From positions 70,851 through 134,850 of the forward strand of contig DISK01000003.1 of NCBI GenBank assembly GCA_002421905.1: a stretch of DNA of 64,000 bases. Direction: 5' to 3'. This document shows positions 17,991-27,654 of this stretch, piece after piece. Both the position numbers and the translations under genes were made by a program. Within the stretch, counting starts at the first letter, position 1. Each line of letters begins with the position of its first letter. The notes beneath the pieces are model-generated. The model did no database searches, had not been told where the DNA came from, and saw only the letters and a list, made by a program, of their open reading frames with translations. Origin of the DNA: Micavibrio sp. UBA6212 (GTDB lineage Bacteria; Pseudomonadota; Alphaproteobacteria; Micavibrionales; Micavibrionaceae).

Positions 17991-19169
17991 CTATACCATA
18001 CGCAAGGACGATTTTTTGAGCCAAGGCCCGATTTCTTTGAGGGGAAGAACAGCAGTGCATGTTCCATCTATGGCGACCGCCCCGGGCATTCCCCAAACAA
18101 CGCTGGTGCTTTCATCTTGTGCGATGACACGTCCTCCGGCTTCAACGACTTCCCGGGATCCCATCATGCCATCTTGCCCCATACCTGTTAAAATAACAGC
18201 CATGATTTTCTGGCCATAGATTTTCGTGGCAGACCGCAGCATCGGATCGACTGCGGGGCGGCAGAAATTTTCCATAGGCCCGTCATCGAGGCTAATAACT
18301 GTGGCGGTTCCATTCTTTTTGAATAACATATGATACCCCCCGGGGGCGATATGAATACGTCCGGGCATCAAAGGCATTCCTTCTGCCCCTTCGACAGACG
18401 GGATACCTGTTTGTTGTTGAATATGCTCGGCCAGAATTCTGGTAAATGTCGGGGGCATATGCTGGGTGATAATCACCGGAATCTGGATGTCTTTAAGGCT
18501 TGGCAGCAACGCGAACAGGGCGTTGGGGCCACCTGTCGAGCTGCCGATCGCCAGAATATCAGGTTTTCCGCTATATCCTTCGTTAGGGGCGCGGAGTTTT
18601 ATAATTTTTCCCGTCCGGTTCAGGGATGTGAAGCTCTGGGATTTCGATGTGGTTTTATCCGATGGGCCCCCCGGGGGAGGGGCTGATAACCTTTGAGCGG
18701 TGCCTCCAGTTTGGGGAGAGGATGTCGGGCGGTTAAGCCCTCTTCTGGGGCCTGCAATCTCTTTGATGGTGTGGGTCAGGATATCCCTGAAGGTGTCTTT
18801 TGCGTAGATGTCCTGAGTGGTACTGGGCTTTGCAATGCAATCGACTGCGCCAAGGGCCAGAGCGTTCAAAGTGGTTTCCGCATTCTGGGTTGTCAGGGTT
18901 GAACACATGATAATTTTGATGTCGGGTTGAACCTCGAGCAGCAGAGGAATGGTTGTCAGCCCATCCATGACCGGCATTTCAACATCCAGCAAGACAATGT
19001 CGAGCCGTTCTTTTTTCAGGTTGTTGACGGCAATCTGACCATTGGCAGCTGTGCTGACAACTTCGAAATCCGGAACATTGCTAATCATCTTTCCCAAAAA
19101 ACCACGAATGACAGCCGAGTCATCGACAATCATGATTTTGACAGGGGATGAGGGAGGTTGATAGGGCAT
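17991..19169 (-). CDS. cheB: Chemotaxis methylesterase CheB
   Basis: A 392-aa receptor methylesterase/deamidase. The N-terminal receiver has acidic pocket VDDSAV and phospho-acceptor Asp62 in LLDVEMPVMDG. A Pro/Ser/Thr-rich linker (about 150-200) follows. The C-terminal esterase domain has the catalytic Ser in GSSTGGP, His in ITQHMPP and Asp in TGMGQDG. Phosphorylation by CheA would activate it, opposing CheR. It lies between cheY and cheR, as expected for a chemotaxis operon. Confidence 0.96.
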   Translation of the reverse strand: MPYQPPSSPVKIMIVDDSAVIRGFLGKMISNVPDFEVVSTAANGQIAVNNLKKERLDIVLLDVEMPVMDGLTTIPLLLEVQPDIKIIMCSTLTTQNAETTLNALALGAVDCIAKPSTTQDIYAKDTFRDILTHTIKEIAGPRRGLNRPTSSPQTGGTAQRLSAPPPGGPSDKTTSKSQSFTSLNRTGKIIKLRAPNEGYSGKPDILAIGSSTGGPNALFALLPSLKDIQIPVIITQHMPPTFTRILAEHIQQQTGIPSVEGAEGMPLMPGRIHIAPGGYHMLFKKNGTATVISLDDGPMENFCRPAVDPMLRSATKIYGQKIMAVILTGMGQDGMMGSREVVEAGGRVIAQDESTSVVWGMPGAVAIDGTCTAVLPLKEIGPWLKKSSLRMV

Positions 19170-19219
19170 TACTACGGAGGCTTTCTATTTATTGTCTTAG
19201 TTGCAAAGGCAATTTTCTT

Positions 19220-19597
19220 TTATTCCGCGTCTTCAATCAATCCGATCTGAATGAATTTTGATCTGATGATGTCCGTATCAAAAGGCTTCATAATATATTC
19301 GTTGGCACCCGCCATTATGGCGCGCTGAATATGGGACATATCGTTTTCGGTTGTACAAAACACGACTTTTGGCTCGCCTCCTGTGGGCATCTGACGAAGC
19401 TTTTCAAGAAATTCAATGCCGCTCATGACTGGCATGTTCCAGTCCAACAGGATAACTTCCGGCATGGATTTTGTACAATACTCGTATGCCTGTTGTCCAT
19501 CTTCTGCTTCCTCACAATTAAAACGCAAATCTTCAAGGATGCGTCTTGCGACTTTTCTTACAACGCGGCTGTCATCTACGACCAGACAGGTTTTCAT
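19220..19597 (-). CDS. cheY: Chemotaxis response regulator CheY
   Basis: A stand-alone receiver domain of 125 aa with no output domain. The acidic pair is in VVDDSR, phospho-acceptor Asp52 in LLDWNMPVMSG, the conserved Thr in FCTTEND and the Lys in MKPFD. Such proteins are phosphorylated by CheA and act on the flagellar motor or on other targets. It lies 50 bp before cheB and about 70 bp after cheW in the same direction. Confidence 0.94.
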   Translation of the reverse strand: MKTCLVVDDSRVVRKVARRILEDLRFNCEEAEDGQQAYEYCTKSMPEVILLDWNMPVMSGIEFLEKLRQMPTGGEPKVVFCTTENDMSHIQRAIMAGANEYIMKPFDTDIIRSKFIQIGLIEDAE

Positions 19598-19669
19598 TAA
19601 CTATCTCCTGTTAAAAGTAACATCATGTCCTTGCAGCTTATGCCCAAAGACTGAATTTTTTGTTAGTTT

Positions 19670-20173
19670 TTAGTGTGCGGGATGTAATGCCAGAAGTAAT
19701 TTCGGAACATCCAGAACAACAAGGATTTTCCCCTGAAGACGATAGACGCCAAGGGATACTGATTTCCAGATTATATCAAGAGTTGCGGGGTTTGCTTCGA
19801 AGTCTTTTTCATGCAGGGTCAAAACGTCGCCGACATTATCAATAATCAGGCTATAAAGCTCGTCGTCATGGTTGACCACAACGCTCATGAGTTTCTCGTC
19901 TTCTCCTCGTTCCATGGGGGGCAGGCCAAGACATTTCCTAACGTCAATGGCTGTTACAATACGCCCCCTAAGGTTCAACGACCCTGATACTTGTGGCGGA
20001 GCCAGAGGGATTTTTGTAACTTTCAATTCTCCCAGAACGTCTTGAACCTGAAGAATGGGAATACCGAACAACTGGCCTTCAATGACGATGGTCAGAAAGT
20101 CCTTGGTTTTTCCAGTGACGACGTGCTGTGGATTTTTGGACATATGGTGTTGTTCCTGAACGTTCTGGCTCAT
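19670..20173 (-). CDS. cheW: Chemotaxis coupling protein CheW
   Basis: A 167-aa CheW, the adaptor joining chemoreceptors to CheA. The single SH3-like CheW domain runs from about residue 24 (DFLTIVIEGQLFGIP) and contains LNLRGRIVTAIDVR, the classic CheW core, and SLIIDNVGDVL. The start overlaps the cheA stop by 4 bp (ATGA), so the two are translationally coupled. An internal ATG at residue 11 is an alternative start. Confidence 0.95.
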   Translation of the reverse strand: MSQNVQEQHHMSKNPQHVVTGKTKDFLTIVIEGQLFGIPILQVQDVLGELKVTKIPLAPPQVSGSLNLRGRIVTAIDVRKCLGLPPMERGEDEKLMSVVVNHDDELYSLIIDNVGDVLTLHEKDFEANPATLDIIWKSVSLGVYRLQGKILVVLDVPKLLLALHPAH

Positions 20174-22851
20174 GCGTCAGCTCCTCTGGAGAGAGTTTTT
20201 GATATGGTGCTTAACAGGGTATCTCGATCAAACTTGGCAATATACTCGTCAAAACCTGACTCATATCCGTGGTCGATATCCTCTGGTGTTGCGTGGGACG
20301 TTAAAGCAACCATCGGCGTATTCTGCCATTTTTCGGAGGCTCTGACACGTGTGGCAAAGTCATAACCGTTCATATCCGGCATTTCGATATCTGAAATAAT
20401 GAGGTCGAAATTTTCATCACGTTCGGTCAGTTCCAGAGCTTTGGATGGCCCGTCAACGGCAATGACTTCGTAGCCAGCAGCAGTCAGAAGGGGGCAAAGC
20501 ATATTGCGGAAGAAGGGACTGTCATCCACCAGAAGAATACGTTTGGTTCCTGACTTTCCTTCCCTTTTGGCTTTGTCACTGGCCAGAAACGGATCGTCGC
20601 CGTGATCTTTGAACCAGTCACCATGGACCGAGTTCAAAAAGTGCATGACATCAACAATTTCCGATGCTTTTCCAGAGATAATCGCACTACCAAAGACGCC
20701 TTTGCGTTTTCCGTCCAACTGGATGTCGATAATTTCCTCGCGGATATCCACGATTTCATCGACAATCAGGCCAACACTTTTGCCACGGTCGGCAAAGACC
20801 AGCAAAGGTTTCATTTTATCTTTGGAGAGATCCATTTGATCCGAAAATGGAATGATCGGCATCAGTGCTCCGCGATATTGAACCAACATCTGCCCATCGG
20901 TTTCTTCAACTGTGTTCATGTCGATATTCTCAAGACGCGAAATCAGCGATAGAGGAACAGCCTTCGGAGAGCCTTGGCCTGCAGTAAAGACCAGAAGTGA
21001 GGTTTTCTTGTCGCTGACCAGTTTCTCGGCGGCGGCTTGTTCATCTTGTGCGGCATCGGTGAGGTTGTTTTCCCCGGTGACTTTGGCAATTCCACCCGGA
21101 TCAAGAATCATGATGACGCTACCGTCACCCAGAATGGTGTTTCCTGAGAACAGCTCGATATTCTTAAGGATTTTCGCCACGGGTTTCACCACGATTTCTT
21201 CCGTGTCAAAGACCTGATCGACAATCAGACCAAAAGAATAATTTCCGACCTGTGTCACGATAATATATTTATGCTCGAAACGATCCTCGAAATTTTCGCC
21301 GCTATGTTGTCCGATTTTCAACAGATCTTCCAGTGAAACCAGAGGCAATAATTTCTCGCGAAGGCGGAAAACTGGGGTATTTTTAATCATTTCGATGCGG
21401 TTTTCCGATTTCTGGGAGACCAGAACCAGTTCGCGTACTGCGAGCTGCGGGATCGCAAAGCGCTCACCGGCTGATTCAACAATCAGCGAAGAGACAATGG
21501 CAAGGGTCAGAGGAATCTTGATAAAGAAAGTTGATCCTTTGCCTTCGATCGATTTCATTTCGATCGACCCACCGATTTTCTCGATATTGGTACGTACCAC
21601 GCCCATTCCAACACCGCGTCCGGAAACCGATGTAACTTTTTCTGCGGTGGATAGGCCAGCGTGGAAAATATACTGGTGGATTTGTTGAGGGGAGAGTTTT
21701 TTCGACTCTTCCTCTGTGACCAATCCATTGGAAACAAGCTTTTGACGAATTTTTTCTGTTGGCAGGCCTTTTCCGTCATCGGCGATTTCGATGATGATAT
21801 GGCCACCTTCATGATAGGCGCGTAAATGGATTTTTCCGGTTTCCGGTTTTCCGGCCTTGACCCGTTCTGCGGGAACCTCGATGCCGTGGTCACCGGAATT
21901 GCGAACCATGTGGGTCAGCGGGTCTTTGATCATGTCCAGAACCTGACGATCAAGTTCTGTGTCCTGACCGATCATAATCAGGTCGATTTTCTTGCCAAGC
22001 TCGATGCTCAGATCGCGGATAATGCGTGGTAATTTTGCCCATGCGTTGCCAATCGGCTGCATACGGGTTTTCATGACGCCTTCTTGCAGGTCGGACACGA
22101 CGTGGTTCAGACGTTGCAAGGGGGTAATAAAGCTATTTTCTTTTTCGGTTCTGGAAATCTGTAGCAGCTGATTACGGGTAAGCACCAGTTCGGACACCAT
22201 GGTCATCAGATTTTCCAGCACATCCATATTGACGCGCAAGGACTGGTTGGCAACGGCGCTTTCTGTGGCCTCTTTTGTTTGGGGCGGTGCGGCGGCAACT
22301 GGTTGGTGGCTTGGTTCGATCGCGGCAGGGGGAGAGATTTGGGCCGATACTGGGGCCGATACTTCGATTGTGTCGAATATATCTGCGAGCGGGTCGTGTG
22401 CAGCTATTTCCACGGGGTCTTCTTCCGGAAGTTCTACCGGGCCAGGCGTGGTTTGTCCGGTTTGGAAGGCATCACGGCCTTCATATACGGCATCCAGACG
22501 TGTTGTCAGGTCGGTGTCATTGCCTTCCGGCTCTGTTCCATGTTCTTCAATATGACCCAACAGGTAGCGTACGCGGTCAAGGGATTCGAGAATCAGGGAG
22601 ACATATTCGGCAGTTACTTCTAGATCACCGTCACGGAAACGACCCATCACGTTTTCTGCCCGGTGTGCCACTGTTTCAAGACGGGGCAAGCCGAGGAACC
22701 CACAAGTGCCCTTGATGGTGTGCATCAGACGGAAAATCTTTGAAATCAGATCCTTGTCATTCGGATTTTGTTCCAGTTTGATGAGATCGGTATCCAATTC
22801 CATCAGACTTTCATTGGTTTCGGTCAAAAATTCGATAATGAGATCATCCAT
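20170..22851 (-). CDS. cheA: Hybrid CheA kinase with C-terminal receiver
   Basis: An 893-aa chemotaxis histidine kinase. An N-terminal HPt domain carries phospho-acceptor His44 (RLMHTIKGTCGFL). A Pro/Ala-rich linker and dimerisation helix (VLENLMTMVSELVL) follow. The HATPase domain has HMVRNSGDHGIE, DDGKGLP and GRGVGMGVV. Two consecutive CheW-like domains occupy roughly residues 435-740. A C-terminal receiver has VDDSPFF and acceptor Asp in ISDIEMPDMNG. I see no separate P2 (CheY-binding) domain. The duplicated CheW module and fused receiver, which may act as a phosphate sink, depart from the enterobacterial plan. First gene of the che operon. Confidence 0.95.
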   Translation of the reverse strand: MDDLIIEFLTETNESLMELDTDLIKLEQNPNDKDLISKIFRLMHTIKGTCGFLGLPRLETVAHRAENVMGRFRDGDLEVTAEYVSLILESLDRVRYLLGHIEEHGTEPEGNDTDLTTRLDAVYEGRDAFQTGQTTPGPVELPEEDPVEIAAHDPLADIFDTIEVSAPVSAQISPPAAIEPSHQPVAAAPPQTKEATESAVANQSLRVNMDVLENLMTMVSELVLTRNQLLQISRTEKENSFITPLQRLNHVVSDLQEGVMKTRMQPIGNAWAKLPRIIRDLSIELGKKIDLIMIGQDTELDRQVLDMIKDPLTHMVRNSGDHGIEVPAERVKAGKPETGKIHLRAYHEGGHIIIEIADDGKGLPTEKIRQKLVSNGLVTEEESKKLSPQQIHQYIFHAGLSTAEKVTSVSGRGVGMGVVRTNIEKIGGSIEMKSIEGKGSTFFIKIPLTLAIVSSLIVESAGERFAIPQLAVRELVLVSQKSENRIEMIKNTPVFRLREKLLPLVSLEDLLKIGQHSGENFEDRFEHKYIIVTQVGNYSFGLIVDQVFDTEEIVVKPVAKILKNIELFSGNTILGDGSVIMILDPGGIAKVTGENNLTDAAQDEQAAAEKLVSDKKTSLLVFTAGQGSPKAVPLSLISRLENIDMNTVEETDGQMLVQYRGALMPIIPFSDQMDLSKDKMKPLLVFADRGKSVGLIVDEIVDIREEIIDIQLDGKRKGVFGSAIISGKASEIVDVMHFLNSVHGDWFKDHGDDPFLASDKAKREGKSGTKRILLVDDSPFFRNMLCPLLTAAGYEVIAVDGPSKALELTERDENFDLIISDIEMPDMNGYDFATRVRASEKWQNTPMVALTSHATPEDIDHGYESGFDEYIAKFDRDTLLSTISKTLSRGADA

Positions 22852-23095
22852 AGAAGTGTCCCTGCGTTATGGGTTTTAGGTGTGTCAGTCAAAGGCCAGT
22901 CATGTGTAAATGGTACTCAGAAACAGGAGCTCTGCATCCGGACATACCTGTCATAGATTAACCCCTAGACTATAAGATGCCTGACAACTGGTTAACAGGA
23001 CGTTACCAATTCCGTTTTCAGACGAGAAATATACTTCTTAATATATATGCGCAGGGGGAGCCGCTGCCAATGGTATAGTTTGCCTCAGCCTGACC

Positions 23096-23854
23096 CTATG
23101 CTGAAGATTGCGCCGTCGAGTGGGGGAAATAGACTTTTATGTTTGTTCCGTGACCACGTTTGGATGTGATGTCCAGCTTGGCTTGTACTGTTTTGAGAAT
23201 GGTTTTTGTGGTGGTCAGACCCAACCCGTGGTGGAGAGAGGGGTCTTTGGTCGAGAAAAACGGTTTTTGACAGTGTTCCAAGACATCTTCGGGCATCCCT
23301 GTGCCGTTATCCTTGATTTCAAGAATGAGCTGTTCCTTATTTTCTGGATTTTTCCCGAGATAGATTTCTATTTTTTGTACAGCATACTCACCTTTTTGCT
23401 GGTCGAGAAAAGATTCTATGGCATTGTTGATCAATCCCAGAATAGCCAGAGTCAGATAACCCTGATGACCTGTGATTTTGGTGTTGTGCAGGTCTTCTTG
23501 AACTTCAAAATCCAATACGACCCCAAGATTTTTAGAAACTGATTCTGCGATATCCAGAAGGATGGTCTCTATGATCTCGGCGAGATCTGTTGTATCCGAC
23601 AGTTCTGACGGGGAGATATCGGATATGCCATTGATCATCCAGAGTTGGTGGACCATGGTTTTTATGTGCTCTGCCGAGTGCTGGATTTTTTCAGCAAAAC
23701 CATGTGTTTGGGAGTTTCGCGGCAAGTCTTCACACAAAAATTCCGAATAGCCTGCGATTGTGGCCAGAGAATTATTGATATTATGGAGAAGGCCTTGGGT
23801 CATATTTCCCAATTCCTGAAGTTGCTCGGGGGTTCGTTTTTTTGCTTGTGCCAT
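23096..23854 (-). CDS. Soluble sensor histidine kinase
   Basis: A 252-aa histidine kinase with no membrane segment or sensory domain. The phospho-acceptor is probably His24 in GLLHNINNSLATIAGY. The HATPase domain has an N box LINNAIES, D box DNGTGMP, F box FFSTKD and G box HHGLGLTTTK. A NarL-type regulator ends upstream by only 16 bp on the same strand, so the two form a likely partner pair. The closeness to the che operon suggests but does not prove a link to motility. Input is probably from another protein, since nothing in the sequence looks like a sensor. Confidence 0.9.
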   Translation of the reverse strand: MAQAKKRTPEQLQELGNMTQGLLHNINNSLATIAGYSEFLCEDLPRNSQTHGFAEKIQHSAEHIKTMVHQLWMINGISDISPSELSDTTDLAEIIETILLDIAESVSKNLGVVLDFEVQEDLHNTKITGHQGYLTLAILGLINNAIESFLDQQKGEYAVQKIEIYLGKNPENKEQLILEIKDNGTGMPEDVLEHCQKPFFSTKDPSLHHGLGLTTTKTILKTVQAKLDITSKRGHGTNIKVYFPHSTAQSSA

Positions 23855-23870
23855 ATCCTGCTCTGTCCTG

Positions 23871-24569
23871 CTAGATTTTCTTTATGAGACCAAGTTCGTA
23901 AGCTTTAAGTGCGGCTTGTGTTCTGTTGGTGGCTTCGAGTTTCCGACAGATTCCACGAATATGCAGTTTGATGGTTACTTCCTGCAAGTCAAGTTCGCGG
24001 GCAATGTCTTTGTTGCTTAAACCACGGCCCAGACGTTCCAGAACATCTTCTTCACGCGGGGTCAGGTTAATACCTGCTTTGGCGGTAGAGTGTGGAGCTT
24101 TGGTGTGCATGGGAAGCGGCGCGGTGCGCGCATCCTTATTATGATCGCTGAAATAGGAGGGCATCAATCCGTTGGTGGCGTGATCGACGGGGATGAATTT
24201 TTCACCTGAAAGAACCAGCTCAATGGCCTTGAGCATTGCGCGCCCAGAAAGTGTTTTGGGGAAATATCCCACGGCACCTAAATCCATGGCGTGCTGGACG
24301 TCCTCAATTTCTGCAATGCCCGAAATCAGCGCAACAGGGGTGTCGGGGTAGGCTTTCCGGAAGGTTTGAAATCCTTTTAGCCCACTCATACCGGGCATGT
24401 TCAGATCAAGCAAAACCAGATCCGGTTTTGTCTGGGAGTCTTTCATGTAGGCAAGTGCTTCCTCCAGATTCTTTGTGGTGGAAATCTGTGCATCCGGATC
24501 GGAACGTGTCAGATATTGGGACATCGCATCGCGGAACATGGTGTGGTCGTCGGCTATCAGTAAATGCAT
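23871..24569 (-). CDS. NarL/LuxR-type response regulator
   Basis: A 232-aa two-domain regulator. The receiver has acidic residues in IADDHT and phospho-acceptor Asp55 in LVLLDLNMPGMSG. The DNA-binding domain near residues 165-230 (LTPREEDVLERLGRGLSNKD...) is a LuxR/GerE helix-turn-helix. The linker of about 40 residues is longer and more polar than usual. It is the first gene of a two-gene operon with the histidine kinase. Its promoter must lie in 24570-24677. Confidence 0.93.
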   Translation of the reverse strand: MHLLIADDHTMFRDAMSQYLTRSDPDAQISTTKNLEEALAYMKDSQTKPDLVLLDLNMPGMSGLKGFQTFRKAYPDTPVALISGIAEIEDVQHAMDLGAVGYFPKTLSGRAMLKAIELVLSGEKFIPVDHATNGLMPSYFSDHNKDARTAPLPMHTKAPHSTAKAGINLTPREEDVLERLGRGLSNKDIARELDLQEVTIKLHIRGICRKLEATNRTQAALKAYELGLIKKI

Positions 24570-24677
24570 ACGTGGCTCCTTTGCCTAATATGGCTCGTGA
24601 ATATCATATTGCGAATAGTGTGAACCGAACATTAACCCGACAATATTATAACACTATTTCATGTTCGCGTGTTCACT

Positions 24678-26594
24678 TTAATATGAATTCGTATAGATAA
24701 AATAATTTTCCATGACGCGTTGCACATAATTGCGTGTTTCTCCGACCGGAATCAACTCTACCCAATCGACCCAGTCAATTTTTTCTGTTCTGGGGTCACC
24801 GAATTTTTCGACCCATTGATCAACACGGGATGGGCCGGCATTGTACCCTGCTATTGCTAATGGAATGGCATGATCAAAACGGGTCAATAATCTATTGATA
24901 TAATTTGATCCCAGAAGAATATTGTGATCGGGTCGGGAGGTCAGCCAACCGGTTTGGTGGGGGGTACCGATCTTATGGGCTGTTTCTTTTGCGGTTGCTG
25001 GCATCAACTGCATTAAACCCAATGCGCCTGCCGGGCTGCGGGCTTGAGTGTCGAACTGGCTTTCCTGACGGATGATGGCGTGATACAGCGCGTGGTCTCC
25101 AGTCAATCCGGACATATAGTTCTCATGTTTGGGATAGGCGTATGGGCCCAGATCATAATTCTTCCACGAGGCCGCTTTTGCCACACGGAATGATCCGGTT
25201 TCATCTCCGTGTTGTTTTAACTTGCGGGCTGCGGACATATATTCCCCGGGTGTCGAGAGTGTGGCGATCAAGGCCGTTATCAACTGGCTATGAATTGATT
25301 TCAAATCTGCGACATGCGCGATCAGGGCGGTGGTCAACAAACCGGAACTTTCGATTTTGGAAATATCCTGCGGGGTCGGAGTAATGACCTCCATTCCCGA
25401 TTTGGTATAGCCCAATTTTTTCAAAGCCAACTGTCCGTAATAGGTTCTGGAATAGGCGGATGCGGCGACATACCATGATTGTGCTTTTTCTTTATTGCCG
25501 GATTGTTCTTCGGCGCGGCCCATCCAATAATTGCCACGGGATTTGCTGATGGCTGTCCCGACGATAGAGATCATGGTGTTGAAATGGCTTTTTGCTACTT
25601 GTGGCTGGTTCAAAAACCGTAAGGCCAGCCAACCGGATATCCATTCGGCATCGGCACGGTCGCTAGTGTCCAGATGCCCGTGATGTGCGGCCAGCAGATA
25701 GGCCGTTTTGAAATCGTGGTTTTCGATTGAGCGACGGATCATGATGTGGCGTTCTTTCCACCAGTCCGATGGGTTTGATACGGCATCGAGTTTGGGGGCC
25801 ATATTCAGAATTTCAATGGCGCCTTTGTCTTCATCATGGCGACGACGCCAGCGCAAGCGTTCAAACAAAAGTCCGGTATCGTTCCTCAGGGCTGAGGGGA
25901 TGTTGGAGATTAAACCCGAGACGTTCGGTTTTTCTTCAGCCAGTGCAATCCGCGCTTCGCTCAGTTGGGGATATCCGCGTCCCATCAGGGTGGCTTGCTG
26001 GCGGGCGGCAGTATATTTTTTGGCAAAGAGCAGGTTGTCCAGACGCTTCACCATAATATCAGCCGGAAGGCGATTCCCGATTGCGTTATAAAGTGATTGA
26101 AAATCATTGTTGCTGATATCGGCATCGACCCAGCCAGAGGCGATGATTTTTATGGCGTGGTCAATCTGGTTGGTTTGTTGTGCTGCATTGAGCAGCAGGA
26201 TCATGCCGCGTCCGGTTAAGGGGGTATGGCGTTCAAACCAGCCGATTGTGGCTTGTGGGGGCAGGTTTGGTGGCATATTCCGTTCTGCTGTTTTTTTCAG
26301 AGCGGTCTGGTTTGGCCATTGCGGATTATTCTCGATGAAATTGGCAATGCGCGGAAACGGCAACCCTTCATAGTCTTCGCGATAGAGCATCCATTCGTAA
26401 ATTCTCACCATATTGGGATCTGTGGTGGCGGTGACTTTATTGCGGGCATCAAGCCATTCGTTGCCGCTCATCAGGATCATGATCTCGGCAGCATGGGTCA
26501 TGGATGTCCCACGATGCGGTGCGGCAAGGGCGGGGGGGGATGTCAGGCTAAAGAAATATTGGACACCTGAGAGTGCTAGCGATAAAGTTAGCAC
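24678..26594 (-). CDS. slt: Soluble lytic transglycosylase (Slt family)
   Basis: Periplasmic peptidoglycan lytic transglycosylase of about 638 aa. An all-helical tetratricopeptide-like superhelix is followed by a C-terminal SLT catalytic domain: the catalytic Glu in IIRQESQFDTQARSPAGALGLMQLMP, then IAGYNAGPSRVDQW. A hydrophobic segment ending SPPALAAP looks like a signal peptide. The start is uncertain. The only usable start preserving the hydrophobic core is GTG at 26594, which loses the basic n-region and lacks a clear ribosome site; ATG at 26501 would lose the signal peptide. It is divergent from dapA with only 27 bp between starts. Confidence 0.85.
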   Translation of the reverse strand: MLTLSLALSGVQYFFSLTSPPALAAPHRGTSMTHAAEIMILMSGNEWLDARNKVTATTDPNMVRIYEWMLYREDYEGLPFPRIANFIENNPQWPNQTALKKTAERNMPPNLPPQATIGWFERHTPLTGRGMILLLNAAQQTNQIDHAIKIIASGWVDADISNNDFQSLYNAIGNRLPADIMVKRLDNLLFAKKYTAARQQATLMGRGYPQLSEARIALAEEKPNVSGLISNIPSALRNDTGLLFERLRWRRRHDEDKGAIEILNMAPKLDAVSNPSDWWKERHIMIRRSIENHDFKTAYLLAAHHGHLDTSDRADAEWISGWLALRFLNQPQVAKSHFNTMISIVGTAISKSRGNYWMGRAEEQSGNKEKAQSWYVAASAYSRTYYGQLALKKLGYTKSGMEVITPTPQDISKIESSGLLTTALIAHVADLKSIHSQLITALIATLSTPGEYMSAARKLKQHGDETGSFRVAKAASWKNYDLGPYAYPKHENYMSGLTGDHALYHAIIRQESQFDTQARSPAGALGLMQLMPATAKETAHKIGTPHQTGWLTSRPDHNILLGSNYINRLLTRFDHAIPLAIAGYNAGPSRVDQWVEKFGDPRTEKIDWVDWVELIPVGETRNYVQRVMENYFIYTNSY

Positions 26595-26621
26595 TGATTT
26601 GCAAAGGAGAATTTTTCTATC

Positions 26622-27536
26622 ATGTTTAAGGGATCGATTACGGCTTTGGTGACTCCATTTCTCGATGGCGCTTTTGATGCGTCCTCGTTCGAGAAGGTTT
26701 TGGCGCATCAGCTTGAACATGGGACTCACGGTATCGTTCCTTGTGGTACGACGGGGGAAGCCCCGACTTTGGAAGAAGAAGAATTTCGTGCTATTCTTGA
26801 CATGTCTGTCGCTGCGGTCAAGGGGGGAATTGGCAAACGGATTCCGGTAATTGCCGGAACGGGATCGAACTCGACGGCCAAAACGATCTATATGACCGAT
26901 CTGGCCAAACGCGCTGGGGTTGATGCGGCACTGGTGGTGGTTCCGTATTATAACAAACCGTCTCAGGACGGGATGTTCGCCCATTACAAAGCTATCCATA
27001 ACGCTGTGGATTTGCCGATTGTTATCTATAATGTTCCGAGCCGCTGTGGTGTCGAGATTTCTGTCGATACAGTTTGCCGTCTGGCCGAGTTGCCGCGGAT
27101 TGTGGCGATCAAGGATGCCACGCCGGATGTCTCGCGCACGACCGAGATCAAGTCTCGTGTCAAAGCTGATTTCAGTGTCTTGTGCGGGGACGATGCGATT
27201 GCAGGGGCTGCGCTTGCGCATGGGGCTGACGGGTGCATTTCAGTTTCGTCAAATGTCGCGCCGGCTTTGTGTTCTGGATTTCAAAATGCATGGATGGCTG
27301 GTGACATTGCTAAATTTCAGGACTTACAGGCGTTGTTGATGCCCCTTCACAAGGCGTTGTTTGTTGAAAGCTCGCCTGCGCCGGTTAAATATGCGGCTTC
27401 GGCGCTGGGGCTGTGTTCCGATGAGGTTCGTTTGCCGCTGTTGCCGGCTTCCGAGCGGGCGCGTGATCTTGTTGATCGGGTTTTACGGCAAATTGGCTTG
27501 ATTTCCAGTGAAGTTTCCGACAAACTCCGCGCCTAG
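26622..27536 (+). CDS. dapA: 4-hydroxy-tetrahydrodipicolinate synthase
   Basis: A 304-aa DapA, condensing pyruvate and aspartate semialdehyde in the lysine/diaminopimelate pathway. Visible are CGTTGEAPTL (substrate-binding Thr pair), Tyr136 in IYNVPSRCG and the Schiff-base Lys164 in VAIKDATPD. Length is standard. A clear ribosome site (AAGGAGA) precedes ATG 26622. It is divergent from the cell-wall gene slt, so the two may share an intergenic promoter region. Confidence 0.97.
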   Translation: MFKGSITALVTPFLDGAFDASSFEKVLAHQLEHGTHGIVPCGTTGEAPTLEEEEFRAILDMSVAAVKGGIGKRIPVIAGTGSNSTAKTIYMTDLAKRAGVDAALVVVPYYNKPSQDGMFAHYKAIHNAVDLPIVIYNVPSRCGVEISVDTVCRLAELPRIVAIKDATPDVSRTTEIKSRVKADFSVLCGDDAIAGAALAHGADGCISVSSNVAPALCSGFQNAWMAGDIAKFQDLQALLMPLHKALFVESSPAPVKYAASALGLCSDEVRLPLLPASERARDLVDRVLRQIGLISSEVSDKLRA

Positions 27537-27654
27537 AACTTTGACCGTTCAGTCTGAACAGCGTTACTGCGTCGCTTGCGTACCTTTGTGTATGCCACTT
27601 TCAGCCTAAACGTTCTTTGTTCTAAGTTATCAAATGGAAAGATAAAAACGGCAA

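Noticed and set aside
17971..18096. N-terminal extension of cheR
   Set aside because: It overlaps the 3' end of cheB in another frame; CheR proteins begin near MKISDFELF.
26595..27221. Long N-terminal extension of slt
   Set aside because: It is antisense to the first two thirds of dapA and has no similarity to transglycosylases.
27547..27559. GTTCAG-T-CTGAAC palindrome after dapA as a LexA-type site
   Set aside because: Alphaproteobacterial LexA sites are direct GTTC-N7-GTTC repeats; this is a short inverted repeat with no SOS gene nearby.
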